From Myxococcales bacterium (GTDB lineage Bacteria > Myxococcota_A > Polyangia > Polyangiales > Polyangiaceae): a stretch of DNA of 23,152 nucleotides. The DNA is taken from the NCBI GenBank assembly GCA_013298325.1, contig JAAFHJ010000019.1:1-23152 (forward strand), written 5' to 3'. Position numbers and translations under genes: made by a program. Under the pieces are notes generated by a model, which saw nothing but the letters and a program-made list of their open reading frames with translations, was not told the origin of the DNA and did not search any database. Shown piece by piece: positions 1 to 8,985 of the stretch (positions within the stretch are counted from its first letter, which is position 1; the number at the start of each line of letters is the position of its first letter).

Positions 1-3000
1 GCGGGGGAGCCGCTCCTCCTCGTCGAGCTTCGAACGCTCCACGAACCGAGCCTTCACGTGACGTTCGGGTACGTGCAAGATGCACAGTTTCGCGCGCGCC
101 CACTGGACGGCATCGGTAGCGACCCGGAACTTGCGCATGTGCCAGATTTTCTTACGCTACTTGAGGCGCTCGCTCCGTTCGCCGCGGCAAAGAAGAAGAG
201 CGCCGATCGCGCGGTAGCGCTCCCTCCCGCGGTCGCCGGTCGCCTTCTCCCGGCGTTCGTGGCGACGGGGAAGACGGCGTTTCGCGCCGTCGGTGGACGT
301 GCAACGGCGCTCACCGAGGTGCTCGTAGACGGCCGTGTCGCTCGGGGGCCCGAAGCGGAGGCGCGCCGCTTGTGGGTGCAGGATGCACGTACGGGAAACC
401 AGTCGCCGAGCGTGCGCGTGGTGCTCCGCGGCAAGGAACCCGAGCTCCTTCCAACCGACCCACCCCTGTATTATGCACCTACCGAAACGGGGGGGATCCT
501 CGGAGTGGTCTCGGTCGGTGTTGGCGACGATTTTCGAACGTGGCTCCGCGGCCCGTCGCTTCCGCCCGAGGAGGTCGCGCCGTTTGCGGAGCGCCTAGCC
601 GCGCTACGTCCCGACCTTCCGCTCCCGGTCGTTCCGCGGGTGGAAGCGACGACAACAAACGCCCGATTGGAGCTTCGTTTCGGTCTCCTTGAGAGCAGCG
701 CTGACCAGAAACGAATCGCGCAAGCAAATGCACTTGCGCGAAAATTGGGGACGAACTTCGGAAGCCGCTCGTCCCCACGCGTCGTCCGACCCTACGTGCT
801 CTGGTCCGATGGAGAGCGCTACTTCGTTGATGGCGCCCCGCGCAAGGACCTCCGAACAGTGCGCTCCGGTGTTCTCCACATCCAGAAATTCGTCGACCCC
901 GGAATTGCGATTGCACGAGCCGCCTTGAAGGCGTGCGGCTTTGAAAGAAGTCCCTTTGAAGGGGGGGCCTATGGCCTCGTCGATGAGGCGGCCTGGTACC
1001 ACTTCCTGACCGACGCAACCGAGCGGAATGCCCTCGCCGCGGCCGGATGGAATATCGTGTATGATGCATCGTTCGTGCCTCCCGTCGCGCGGAAGGCGGC
1101 AATTGTCGTCTCCCTCCGACCGACCGACGAGAGTGGGAAGTGGTTTGCGCCGCAGGTTCAGGTTGTCGTCGAACATGGCGCCGCCGGTGCCGCCGCAGAC
1201 CCGCAGGCGCTCCTCGCCGCCCTTCGCGCTGCCTACCGAGCGGCGCGTGCGGGGCGCCCCCCGCGGGACCCGCGTGACGCGATTCCGGTTACGCTACGGA
1301 GTGGCCCGATCCTCGCCTTTGACGGCCCCGCCGTCGCCCTCCTGTTCTCCACGATGACGGAGCTCCTCGACGACGATACGTCGGAGGCCGAAAAGGCGCT
1401 TGCTCGGCAACGAGCCGCGGAAGAGTATTTATTGACTGACGATGGTTCGGTTGCGCTCCTCACGAATCATATTGCATTGAATTCCGTGCGCGCAGCCCTG
1501 CTCGCGGATGCCTTCGGAATCACCGCTTCGCCGCTCACCGCGCTCCGAAAGCGGCTATCCGAACTCTCCCAGGAAGAAGTGCTCCCTGCGGTTCCCGCGC
1601 TCCAGGCGACGCTCCGTGACTATCAATGCTTCGGTCAATCCTGGCTTCGACGCCGGATCGACGCCGGTTTTGGCGCGATTCTCGCCGACGGGATGGGCCT
1701 CGGAAAGACCGTGCAGACGATCGCAGCGCTCCTTGCGCGCCTCGCGCCGACGTCGGTCCGCGACGGCAGCGACCGTCGCACCATGTTGGTCGTCTGTCCG
1801 ACGAGCGTCGTCCCGGTTTGGACCGCCGAGCTGGCCCGGTTTGCGCCGTCGCTTGCCGTCGTCGACCACACCGGCGCCGACCGTCGCGACCGCCCACTTC
1901 AACAGGGGCACGCCGATGTCGTCGTCACAAGTTACGCCATCCTCGTGCGTGACCAAGAGCTGCTCCAGCAGACGTCCTGGGACACGGTGGTTTTTGACGA
2001 AGCTCAATTCCTTAAAAATCCGAAAACAAAGGTCCGAGAGGCCGCGTCTGAGCTCGTGGCTCATGCGAAAGTCGCGCTAACGGGGACGCCCGTCGAAAAC
2101 CACCTCGGCGAACTCTGGTCGCTCGTCGATCTCGTCTGCCCGGGGCTCCTCGGCGAAGCGTTCGCCTTCCAACGCGTCTTCCGGGCCCCCATCGAAACCG
2201 GCACCGACCCATCCCGGCTCTTCGCACTCCGCGCGCGCATCGCTCCGCTCGTCCTCCGTCGCGCGAAGGATCAGGTCCTCCGCGAGCTGCCGCCGAAAAC
2301 GGAGGTCGACGTCCCTGTCGCCCTGGGAATTTCCCAGCGAGCGCTCTACGAAGGGGTCCGCCTTTCCATGGAGGCGCGCGTGCGGAAGACCCTCGAAGAC
2401 CACGGGATCGGCGGCTCGTCCCTCGTCCTCTTCGACGCGCTCCTCAAGCTCCGCCAGTGCTGTTGTGATCCGTCGCTGCTCCGTGCTGCCATCCCTGCGG
2501 CGGCCGACGTTACCGAGAGCGCAAAGCGGGAGGCGATCGTGAGCGACGTGGTCGCTCTGGTCGCCGAGGGGCGATCGATCGTGCTCTTTTCCCAATTCGT
2601 CGGGTACCTGGATCTCCTTGCCGCCGATTTGAGCGCTTCGGAAATTCCGTTTGTACGTCTCCAAGGAGATACGAAAGATCGAGCCTCCCCGGTCGCCGCG
2701 TTCCAGCGGGGCGACGTCCCGGTGATCTTGGTCAGCCTCCGCGCGGGCGGTACCGGATTGACGCTCACCGCCGCCGACACCGTGATTCACGCCGACCCCT
2801 GGTGGAATCCAGCCGTCGAAGATCAGGCGACCGATCGCGCCCACCGCATCGGCCAGGAGCGGCCCCTGCTCGTTCGTCGCTACCTCGTTCGCGATTCCAT
2901 CGAGGAGAAGCTCGTTGCCCTGCAGCACCGGAAGCGCGGGCTCGCCGCTCTCGCCCTCGAAGCGACGACGAGCGACGGCCCCGAGGCGGGCGGGCGAGGG

Positions 3001-3051
3001 GAGCTTTCGATGTTCGACGTCGACGAGCTCCTTGCCCTCTTTGCGCGTTAG
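1..3051 (+). CDS. SNF2/RapA-family DEAD/DEAH-box helicase, 5'-partial
   Basis: ATP-dependent DNA translocase or helicase of the SNF2 superfamily 2 type. The reading frame is open from base 1, and a GTG at 58 is only an internal codon candidate, so the true start most likely lies before the window. The first ~500 codons are a divergent N-terminal region I do not recognise. The ATPase core follows in canonical order: Walker A GMGLGKT (near base 1690), motif II DEAQ instead of DEAH (near 1996), motif III LTGTPVEN (near 2080), then the C-terminal RecA lobe with LFSQF, QGDT, the motif V stretch VSLRAGGTGLTLT, and motif VI DRAHRIGQ near 2840. The stop is TAG at 3049-3051. SNF2 proteins of this bacterial form are usually 900-1100 residues, so little is missing. 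The client of the motor cannot be told from the window, although partners may lie upstream. Confidence 0.93.
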   Translation, partial: AGEPLLLVELRTLHEPSLHVTFGYVQDAQFRARPLDGIGSDPELAHVPDFLTLLEALAPFAAAKKKSADRAVALPPAVAGRLLPAFVATGKTAFRAVGGRATALTEVLVDGRVARGPEAEARRLWVQDARTGNQSPSVRVVLRGKEPELLPTDPPLYYAPTETGGILGVVSVGVGDDFRTWLRGPSLPPEEVAPFAERLAALRPDLPLPVVPRVEATTTNARLELRFGLLESSADQKRIAQANALARKLGTNFGSRSSPRVVRPYVLWSDGERYFVDGAPRKDLRTVRSGVLHIQKFVDPGIAIARAALKACGFERSPFEGGAYGLVDEAAWYHFLTDATERNALAAAGWNIVYDASFVPPVARKAAIVVSLRPTDESGKWFAPQVQVVVEHGAAGAAADPQALLAALRAAYRAARAGRPPRDPRDAIPVTLRSGPILAFDGPAVALLFSTMTELLDDDTSEAEKALARQRAAEEYLLTDDGSVALLTNHIALNSVRAALLADAFGITASPLTALRKRLSELSQEEVLPAVPALQATLRDYQCFGQSWLRRRIDAGFGAILADGMGLGKTVQTIAALLARLAPTSVRDGSDRRTMLVVCPTSVVPVWTAELARFAPSLAVVDHTGADRRDRPLQQGHADVVVTSYAILVRDQELLQQTSWDTVVFDEAQFLKNPKTKVREAASELVAHAKVALTGTPVENHLGELWSLVDLVCPGLLGEAFAFQRVFRAPIETGTDPSRLFALRARIAPLVLRRAKDQVLRELPPKTEVDVPVALGISQRALYEGVRLSMEARVRKTLEDHGIGGSSLVLFDALLKLRQCCCDPSLLRAAIPAAADVTESAKREAIVSDVVALVAEGRSIVLFSQFVGYLDLLAADLSASEIPFVRLQGDTKDRASPVAAFQRGDVPVILVSLRAGGTGLTLTAADTVIHADPWWNPAVEDQATDRAHRIGQERPLLVRRYLVRDSIEEKLVALQHRKRGLAALALEATTSDGPEAGGRGELSMFDVDELLALFAR

Positions 3052-3185
3052 CTTTGCGGGTAAGTAGCAGAAAGTAATGTTTTATTCTCGAAGGCGCGGC
3101 GGGCCCTGTTGCGGGTGGCAATTTGCGGCGACTGCACGACAGCAACGACCCTACGCCGCCCGATTTGCGGTAGCCTCCCCCGGGC

Positions 3186-5627
3186 ATGAGCTATTTGCAG
3201 CCGGGGACCCTCTTCGCCAACGACTTCCGCATCGTCCGGCATCTCTCCGCCGGCGGAATGGGGTCTGTTTTCGTTGTTGAGCAGCTGTCTACCGGTAAAG
3301 AACGCGCATTGAAGGTGATGCATCGGGAACTCTCCGATGATCCCTCCCACCGGACGCGCTTCGAGAGCGAAGCCCGTATTTCTGCGTCGATCGAAAGCGA
3401 TCATGTCGTAGAAGTGCTCGCCGCTGGCATCGAAGCCGAATCGGGGATCCCGTGGCTCGTGATGGAGCTTCTTCGCGGCGAGACCCTCGAAGCCCACGTT
3501 CAGCAGCATGGGCCCATGGGCGTTGCGGCGGTGCGCGAGTGCGCCAAGCAGCTTCGTCATGTGCTTGAACAGGCCCACATGATGGGACTCGTCCATCGTG
3601 ATCTCAAACCGGAGAATCTCTTTCTCGCGAGCGCAAAACGACAGGACGTCCCCTTCACGCTCAAGGTGCTCGATTTCGGCATCGCGAAGTGGGCCCAAGA
3701 GGCGAAAAGTACGCTGAAGAACTCGCAAATGATCGGTTCGCCGCTGTGGATGGCGCCCGAGCAGCTCCATACCGGTGCGATCATTTCCGCGGCAACCGAC
3801 GTCTGGGCGCTCGGTTTGATCGCCTTCTTCCTCCTCACCGGAAAGCACTATTGGGCGACGGCCAACGCGGCGTCGCCGAGCATCACCGGCCTCCTCCTTG
3901 AAGTCGCTGGGAACCCGATGCCGCCCGCTTCGCAGCGCGCCGCCCAATTCGCCCCCGACGTCGTTCTTCCCGAGGGCTTCGACGCGTGGTTCGCGCAGAC
4001 GTCCAATCGGGATATGTCGCAGCGCTTTGAGCATGCTGGCGGCTGCCTCGACGCGCTCGTGTCCCTCCTCGCAGACCGGGCCAGCTTGCCGCCCGCCGCG
4101 GGCGCGCTCCTCCCGCGGGGGGACGTCGTCGCCTTCGACACCGTCGCGATCTCCGGCTCGGAAGATCCCGAAATGCTTCTGCGAATTGCCCGTGTCTACG
4201 AACTTCGCGACACCGACCGTCCCCGCGCTGCCCAGGCGTATCGCCGCGTGCTTGAACTCGCGCCGACCTCCGCGGAGGCCTACGACGCCCTGAGCCAGCT
4301 CCTCGAAGGGATGGGCGATTGGGCCGAGCTCGATGCGCTCCTTGTGCGCCAAGCCTCTGCGCTTTCGCTCCCTCCCGAAGCGCTCAGCCGCATTTGGCTC
4401 CGTATCGCCACCCTTCGCCGGGACCGCCGCCACGACGAAACCGGCCACTTCGGCGCACTCCGAAACGCCTTCGACGCAGACCCGCGCGATCGGGCGGCGA
4501 CCGTTCGCATCGTGGAGGCGAGCCACGACCCGAGTGAAATCGAGCAGTTTTTTTCAAAGGCTCGAGCCGCCGGCCAAGATGTCGCCTTCTTGGAAACGCT
4601 CGCCGGCGATGTTGCCGCCGCGCGCGGCGATCTAGGGGCCGCAGAAGCGGCCTATGCACGCGCGCTCGCCGCCGATTCCGCCAAGTCCGCCATGAGCGAT
4701 CGCTCGGTGTTCGACAGCGCCCTCCGCGCCAAGTTCGCACGCGCCGGAGCGGCGAGCGGTGTCGTCGGCCCGGAAGAGGTTCGCGTCCGCTGGGCGCGGG
4801 TTCTCGAAGGGGATCTCCTCCACGTCGGCGCTTGGGAGGGGATCGTCTCTGCCGCGGAAAAAATGGGCGATCCTGAGGATTTGGCCCTTGTGATCGCCAC
4901 TGCGCAAACGATCCTTGGGGAGGCCGCCGCCGGCCTTGCGTCCCGGCCGGCGCCGACGGTCCCAGCGACGAAAGCGCGCGGTCTTGAATTCGACGCGGCC
5001 CGTCTCGCGGCGATCGCGGAGCACTCGCTCGACAGCACGGCGGTCCAGCCGCTCCTCGTCGACGTTCCCGCCAAGGCTCCGCTCAAGAGTTTCGGATTTA
5101 CCCTGAAAGAACTCGTCGATCCGATGACGAGTTCCCGCGCTCTCTTGCAGCGAGCGATGCCGATCTATCGCCAATTGACTGCCGCCGGAGTCGCCCTCGA
5201 TTTGCCGTCGACCCCGCAGGTTTACTTTAAGGAAGGGGCGGAGGTCGGCTTTGTTCGCCTCTGGAGTGAGCCGGCGGCGATCGTGATCCAGGCCGGCATG
5301 GAAGCGTGGGCCGCCGAGGAGATCACGTTTGCCGCCTACGAGCGCCTCACCGCGACGCGCGGTGAACTTTCGGCGTATGCGAGCTTCCTCGCGGGGGAGC
5401 CGACCCGAGACGCCGGCGAAGCGGCCTTCCGTTACCTCCACGCGGCGGAACGGCTTTGCGCGCGCGTCGCTTTCCTGGCCACGCGGTCGCTTTCGGCCGC
5501 CCGAAAGGCGCTCGAAGCACGCCCCACGGCGCTGTTGTCGGTCGATGTCGTCGTCGCCGACCTCGCGCTCTTTGTCGCCACGGGTGGTGCCTCGCGCGCG
5601 CTCGCCGCTGCACGCGAAGCGGCCTAG
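3186..5627 (+). CDS. Ser/Thr protein kinase (Hanks type) with TPR-like C-terminal region
   Basis: Cytosolic eukaryotic-like Ser/Thr kinase of 813 residues. The kinase domain spans about residues 12-290: the glycine loop reads SAGGMGSV, the ATP-anchoring lysine is K43 in ALKVM, the catalytic loop is HRDLKPEN at 137-144, the metal site is DFG at 163-165, and an APEQL motif follows. All catalytic residues are present, so it should be active. From about residue 330 onward the chain is helical with tetratricopeptide-like units (for example a pair with AYRRVLELAP and AYDALSQLL), probably for protein binding. I see no membrane segment. ATG at 3186 is chosen because it places the glycine loop at the usual distance; no clear Shine-Dalgarno precedes it, so it may be leaderless. 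It is separated by 134 bases from the helicase and 220 from the next operon, so it appears to be its own unit. Its substrate is unknown. Confidence 0.93.
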   Translation: MSYLQPGTLFANDFRIVRHLSAGGMGSVFVVEQLSTGKERALKVMHRELSDDPSHRTRFESEARISASIESDHVVEVLAAGIEAESGIPWLVMELLRGETLEAHVQQHGPMGVAAVRECAKQLRHVLEQAHMMGLVHRDLKPENLFLASAKRQDVPFTLKVLDFGIAKWAQEAKSTLKNSQMIGSPLWMAPEQLHTGAIISAATDVWALGLIAFFLLTGKHYWATANAASPSITGLLLEVAGNPMPPASQRAAQFAPDVVLPEGFDAWFAQTSNRDMSQRFEHAGGCLDALVSLLADRASLPPAAGALLPRGDVVAFDTVAISGSEDPEMLLRIARVYELRDTDRPRAAQAYRRVLELAPTSAEAYDALSQLLEGMGDWAELDALLVRQASALSLPPEALSRIWLRIATLRRDRRHDETGHFGALRNAFDADPRDRAATVRIVEASHDPSEIEQFFSKARAAGQDVAFLETLAGDVAAARGDLGAAEAAYARALAADSAKSAMSDRSVFDSALRAKFARAGAASGVVGPEEVRVRWARVLEGDLLHVGAWEGIVSAAEKMGDPEDLALVIATAQTILGEAAAGLASRPAPTVPATKARGLEFDAARLAAIAEHSLDSTAVQPLLVDVPAKAPLKSFGFTLKELVDPMTSSRALLQRAMPIYRQLTAAGVALDLPSTPQVYFKEGAEVGFVRLWSEPAAIVIQAGMEAWAAEEITFAAYERLTATRGELSAYASFLAGEPTRDAGEAAFRYLHAAERLCARVAFLATRSLSAARKALEARPTALLSVDVVVADLALFVATGGASRALAAAREAA

Positions 5628-5632
5628 CCGAT

Positions 5633-5672
5633 CCGCCGGCGCCCGCGGTTCGAGCTTTTTCTGCGCCGGCGG
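5633..5672. repeat. 10-bp perfect inverted repeat after the kinase gene
   Basis: Arms CCGCCGGCGC (5633-5642) and GCGCCGGCGG (5663-5672) are exact reverse complements around a 20-base loop, starting six bases after the kinase stop codon. A run of five T sits inside the loop, not after the stem, so this is not a textbook intrinsic terminator. A role in mRNA 3'-end stability or Rho-independent termination is possible but unproven. Confidence 0.4.
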
Positions 5673-5773
5673 CGCGGCCGCGAGGGCCTCGAAATAGTGC
5701 TCCATGGAAGGAGGGGATCGCGATAACCTCACTCGGTCGCGTCGATCCGTCGGCCTCGCCCGCGAGGGGTTGG

Positions 5774-5847
5774 GGGGACCCGGCTAGGCAACGGTAACCA
5801 ATGCCGAACGCAGCGAAGCTGGGTACGGCTGGAGGGGCAACATTCCG
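5774..5847 (+). promoter_or_regulatory. Structured leader and ribosome binding site of the GRAS operon
   Basis: The 220-base gap before the GRAS gene contains no convincing gene. Its last part can fold. CGGC near 5777 and GCCG near 5801 can pair around an inner GG/CC pair and the palindrome GGTAACC, and a CAGC-GAA-GCTG hairpin follows near 5810-5820. The purine run GGAGGGG at 5831-5837 is a good Shine-Dalgarno for the ATG at 5848, though the spacing of 10 is a little long. I could not match it to a named riboswitch class. Confidence 0.35.
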
Positions 5848-6966
5848 ATGATCTATGAGTCGTCCTACGAGGGGCTTCGCGAGGCGTGCAGAAACTTCGA
5901 CCTCCGCCGCGAGCGCCTCGCGAAAGGGGCGATTGAGCGCTGGCTAGAGCCGTCGGTGGGGCCCGGATTGTCGAGCGACAAGCTCCTTTCCCACATCATC
6001 GCCGATGCGATGTTGAGCCGGATGGACAAGCGGCTCGTAGAAGCGAAGAATATCTACCTAGAGAGCTTCGATATTCCGCAGATTGAGCTCTTCTATGCGA
6101 TGACGAAGGGATACCCGCAGGTCCCGAAAGCGCATGATATTGCGAACCAGTATTTGGTTCACGAACTCGCCCTGCATCCCAAAGCGACGTTCGTCGAAAT
6201 TGGCATCGGACGCGGCGTTCAGGTGAAGAACGTCGTCGAGGAGCTCGCGAAGAACCCGGGCAAATTGCGAGATTTGACGATTCTGGCGATTGAGCCGGAT
6301 GGCGCGAACATTGCGACATCTACCGCGCTTCTCGGCGAACTGAAGGACTTGCCGTTCGCATTTCGTGTCATCACGAAGCAAGGGCTTCTCGAGACATTCA
6401 CCGAAACGGCCTACGCCGACCTCGCTGCTACGGCGGGCGACGTCGTCGTGATGAATTCCGCCTACACGATCCATCACACGGTGCACCCCCTCGGAGATGC
6501 CGCCCTTCGCACGCGTCTTTTCGCGGCCCTTCGGCGCGCATTTTCACCGAAGCTCTTTACGCTCGTCGAGCCGAACGCAAACCACGACACGGAGCACCTC
6601 GGATCGCGCCTGAAGGCCTGCTTCGAACACTTCGGAACCGTTTTCGATTTGATCGACAAGTCGACCCTGAGCCCGGAAGAGAAGTTCGTCATCAAAGAGA
6701 AATTCTTTGGTCGCGAGATTCGCGATATCTTCGGCACCAGCGATAACTACCGCTGCGAGCGCCACGAGACGCTCGACTCCTGGCTCTTGCGCCTCGTCAA
6801 GGCCGGTTGGGAACCCTACACGGAGCTGGGGCGTATCGACGTGACGCTCCCGACCTACTGCTCCGCGTCGGTCGACGACGGTCTTGTGCGGCTCGGATAT
6901 CGCGGTCTTCCCCTCCTCGCGGTTTTCGCGTATCGCGGAGATTCCTCCAACAACGGCCGCCCATGA
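5848..6966 (+). CDS. Bacterial GRAS-family protein (Rossmann-fold methyltransferase-like)
   Basis: 372-residue protein resembling bacterial members of the GRAS family. These are relatives of the plant gibberellin-signalling regulators and belong to the Rossmann-fold SAM-dependent methyltransferase superfamily. Visible marks are the SAM-binding type motif I FVEIGIGRGVQ (residues 115-125), an acidic strand end LAIEPDG for motif II, VVMNSAYTIHH in the centre (plant GRAS proteins have a comparable FQLHH-like segment), VEPNANHD at 240-247 (compare VEQEANHN in plants), and the C-terminal WLLRLVKAGWEP near 312 (compare the SAW motif region). The substrate is unknown; a small molecule or a protein would both fit. 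It is the first gene of a five-gene operon, and its TGA overlaps the next ATG by four bases. Membership is inferred from motif pattern, not from an alignment. Confidence 0.8.
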   Translation: MIYESSYEGLREACRNFDLRRERLAKGAIERWLEPSVGPGLSSDKLLSHIIADAMLSRMDKRLVEAKNIYLESFDIPQIELFYAMTKGYPQVPKAHDIANQYLVHELALHPKATFVEIGIGRGVQVKNVVEELAKNPGKLRDLTILAIEPDGANIATSTALLGELKDLPFAFRVITKQGLLETFTETAYADLAATAGDVVVMNSAYTIHHTVHPLGDAALRTRLFAALRRAFSPKLFTLVEPNANHDTEHLGSRLKACFEHFGTVFDLIDKSTLSPEEKFVIKEKFFGREIRDIFGTSDNYRCERHETLDSWLLRLVKAGWEPYTELGRIDVTLPTYCSASVDDGLVRLGYRGLPLLAVFAYRGDSSNNGRP

Positions 6967-7508
6967 ACGAACAGAACGCCCCCCCGGATCAAATGCTGGT
7001 CCACGGGTCCCTGATGGTCGGGTTTGCGCAAGCGTGCGTAAACCTCAACATCGTAGCCGGTCGCGACGCGACGAACTTTATCAAGGGGCTCCAAATCAAC
7101 GACTGGTACCCGCTCGCCCAGTGGGAGCGCCTCCAGGAGCTCGTCGTGCGTTCCTACGGGAACGTGGATCCGATCATGGTGAAGGTCGGCATCGCGATGA
7201 TGACCGGATGGTACCACTATGGTCCCGGGAAAGAGGTCGTGCGCCGCGGCGCGAGCTTCCTCCACTACCAAACAGGTTCTGGCGGTTTCGCGAGCGTGGT
7301 CCGTGGCCCGGAAAGTGTCGTTGGGTCTTTCGAACTTGAACTGTTCGACAAGTCGCGAGGCAAGGCGATTGTCCACTCGACGACCCCCTTCAATCGCAAG
7401 ATGGAATGCGGCGTCCTCATCGGTGGCATGCTCGCCCCGGGCGACATCGACTACGTCGACGTCCGCAACGACGAAGACTCCGATCACCTCGTCGTGGAGT
7501 TCCACTGA
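6963..7508 (+). CDS. V4R/HNOB-like (DUF2378-type) sensor domain protein
   Basis: 181-residue single-domain protein. ATG at 6963 is chosen because it overlaps the GRAS stop as ATGA, which makes translational coupling likely; the frame is also open further upstream, but that part lies inside the GRAS gene. The pattern resembles the V4R/heme-NO-binding fold and the myxobacterial DUF2378 families: an N-terminal helix pair, the segment WYPLAQWERLQELV followed by helix VKVGIAMM (near residues 46-80), and a C-terminal part with CGVLIGGML and a final beta strand HLVVEFH. I see no certain haem-ligand histidine and no V4R cysteine cluster, so ligand binding is open. It probably supplies sensory input to the phosphatase encoded next, whose ATG overlaps this TGA by one base. 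Family assignment is tentative. Confidence 0.6.
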   Translation: MNEQNAPPDQMLVHGSLMVGFAQACVNLNIVAGRDATNFIKGLQINDWYPLAQWERLQELVVRSYGNVDPIMVKVGIAMMTGWYHYGPGKEVVRRGASFLHYQTGSGGFASVVRGPESVVGSFELELFDKSRGKAIVHSTTPFNRKMECGVLIGGMLAPGDIDYVDVRNDEDSDHLVVEFH

Positions 7509-8446
7509 TGTCGCAGCCAATCACCCTCGAAGACGTCCTCTCAAAGAACGAGACCGAGCTTCTCGCGCAGCTCTCCGAGAAGGAACTTGCCCGTCTTTAT
7601 TGGAAGTTTCGCGGTCTCGCGAAGACGCTTGAGCGAGATACGGCCTTTTGGAACTCGACCAACGAGAATCTGAAAGTCGCCTACGAGACGCTCGACGAAA
7701 AAGAGCGCGAACTTGCCGCCGCGTACCACATCATTCGCGACGACCTGGAGGTTGCCCAGAGCGTTCAGAGCGCGCTGCTTCCGCGGATGTTCGCGACGAT
7801 GGCTTCCGAGCTGGAACTCGGCGTTTACCATAAACAGCTGACGGAGGTCGGTGGCGACTACTTCGACTACTTCCGCACAGCATCGGACCGCTACGCCATC
7901 GGCGTATTTGACATTTCCGGCCACGGCGTAAGCTCGGCCCTCGTTATGGCCTACCTCAAGGCGCAGTTCATGACGATCATGGAGCGCCTCGAGAACCCTG
8001 CCGAGATCGTCGAATGGGTCAATCGTGCATCCTACGAATTTCTCCGCGAAGTTCGTAAGTATGCGACCGTGAACTTTGTGACCTTCGAAGAGTCGACCCT
8101 CCATTACGTCTGCGGCGGTGGCTACGGGCTTTTGCTCGGCGCCGACGGTCAGGAGCATATCTTCGAGAAGAAGAATCACTTCCTCGGTCTCCGCCAGAAA
8201 CCCTACCTCGAAGAGCAGCTGCCTTTCGTCGTCGGTGACCTACTCGTCCTGTACACGGACGGGATGGTCGAGGCGCAGAACCTTGAAGGGAAGGATTACT
8301 CGGTGGCGCGTTTGAACGACGTCGTTCGACGCCACCGGACGCTCCCCACGGAGGAAATTGTGAGGCTTTGTGTGGAAGACTACCATTCCTTCCGCACCCA
8401 GGACTCCGACGACATCACGCTTCTCATCGCGAGGAAGACGGCATGA
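7508..8446 (+). CDS. PP2C-family (SpoIIE/RsbU-like) Ser/Thr phosphatase
   Basis: 312-residue partner-switching phosphatase that would dephosphorylate the STAS-like protein encoded two genes downstream. The N-terminal ~95 residues form a charged helical or coiled-coil segment with QSVQSALLP, the usual linker of RsbU-type enzymes. The PP2C domain has all metal-binding aspartates: GGDYFD (D117), FDISGHG (D135), YTDG (D251) and DSDDIT (D301/D302). No membrane segment or attached sensor domain is visible, so input probably comes from the separately encoded V4R/HNOB-like protein through the helical N-terminus. The start overlaps the preceding stop (TGATG) and the end overlaps the next start (ATGA). 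SiaA of Pseudomonas carries the same phosphatase type in a comparable gene set. Confidence 0.92.
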   Translation: MSQPITLEDVLSKNETELLAQLSEKELARLYWKFRGLAKTLERDTAFWNSTNENLKVAYETLDEKERELAAAYHIIRDDLEVAQSVQSALLPRMFATMASELELGVYHKQLTEVGGDYFDYFRTASDRYAIGVFDISGHGVSSALVMAYLKAQFMTIMERLENPAEIVEWVNRASYEFLREVRKYATVNFVTFEESTLHYVCGGGYGLLLGADGQEHIFEKKNHFLGLRQKPYLEEQLPFVVGDLLVLYTDGMVEAQNLEGKDYSVARLNDVVRRHRTLPTEEIVRLCVEDYHSFRTQDSDDITLLIARKTA

Positions 8447-8985
8447 GTATCGAACCGTCGGCGCCCACTCCGCTCGACCAGCTAGACGAGCAGACTCTTT
8501 CGAAAACGCTCACGAATTTTCGGCTGAGCGTTGGCCCACTTGACCACGTGACTGGCGACCTCGCCGGTCTCGTCGGCGAACACGTCCTTCAGATTCTTGG
8601 GATGTTCTATCCAAAAAACATCGCAAAAAAGGCAAACGTCGTCGTCACTGAACTTGTGACGAACGTCTTCGAAAACATCTACGATCCGAAGTCGACGTTT
8701 GAGCTTGAACTTGAAGCAGCCTCAACGGGGCTGACGATCCTCGTCCGAAACGACGTCTCCGCCGAGCAGTATGCAAAGGTGCAGGCGCGCGTAAACCTCA
8801 TTCGCGAAACTCCGGATTTGCGCGCGCTCGTCGCCTCGACGATTCGCGAGCGTCGTGCCCAGCGGCTCAAGGGGGGCCTCGGCCTCATGCGGCTTGCCCA
8901 GGAAAACAAATTCGCGATCGAAAGCGCCTATCTTGATGGGCGGATGACGGTGAAGGCGACCTACGCAACGGCGGTGCAGGGATGA
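8443..8985 (+). CDS. GHKL-type ATPase / anti-sigma-like kinase (RsbW- or SiaB-like)
   Basis: 180-residue protein with a GHKL ATP-binding signature: N-box ELVTNVFEN (E70, N74) and a late G-box KGGLGLMRLAQEN near 143-155. The central DxGxG motif of typical RsbW and histidine kinases is not recognisable; the expected place reads LVRNDVS. The length and layout fit the SiaB/DUF6272 branch at least as well as RsbW. In partner switching such a protein phosphorylates a serine of its STAS partner, here presumably the next gene product, and the PP2C reverses this. It overlaps its neighbours on both sides by four bases, so stoichiometric synthesis is likely. Whether it is a kinase or a degenerate binding protein cannot be settled from the sequence. 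Confidence 0.78.
   Translation: MSIEPSAPTPLDQLDEQTLSKTLTNFRLSVGPLDHVTGDLAGLVGEHVLQILGMFYPKNIAKKANVVVTELVTNVFENIYDPKSTFELELEAASTGLTILVRNDVSAEQYAKVQARVNLIRETPDLRALVASTIRERRAQRLKGGLGLMRLAQENKFAIESAYLDGRMTVKATYATAVQG

Noticed and set aside
3048..4526. Long open frame on the - strand opposite the TPR kinase
   Set aside because: It is a GC-rich antisense shadow; the + strand frame holds a full kinase with all motifs. The same applies to the long - strand frames at 2077-2928, 4632-5732 and 20007-21284.
5702..5788. Possible 28-residue small ORF in the GRAS leader
   Set aside because: No ribosome binding site before it, no recognisable composition, and it overlaps structured DNA.
5774..5830. GEMM (c-di-GMP-I riboswitch)-like words GGCAAC, ACGCA and AAGC in the GRAS leader
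   Set aside because: Order and spacing do not meet the consensus, and the GAAA tetraloop-receptor pair is absent.
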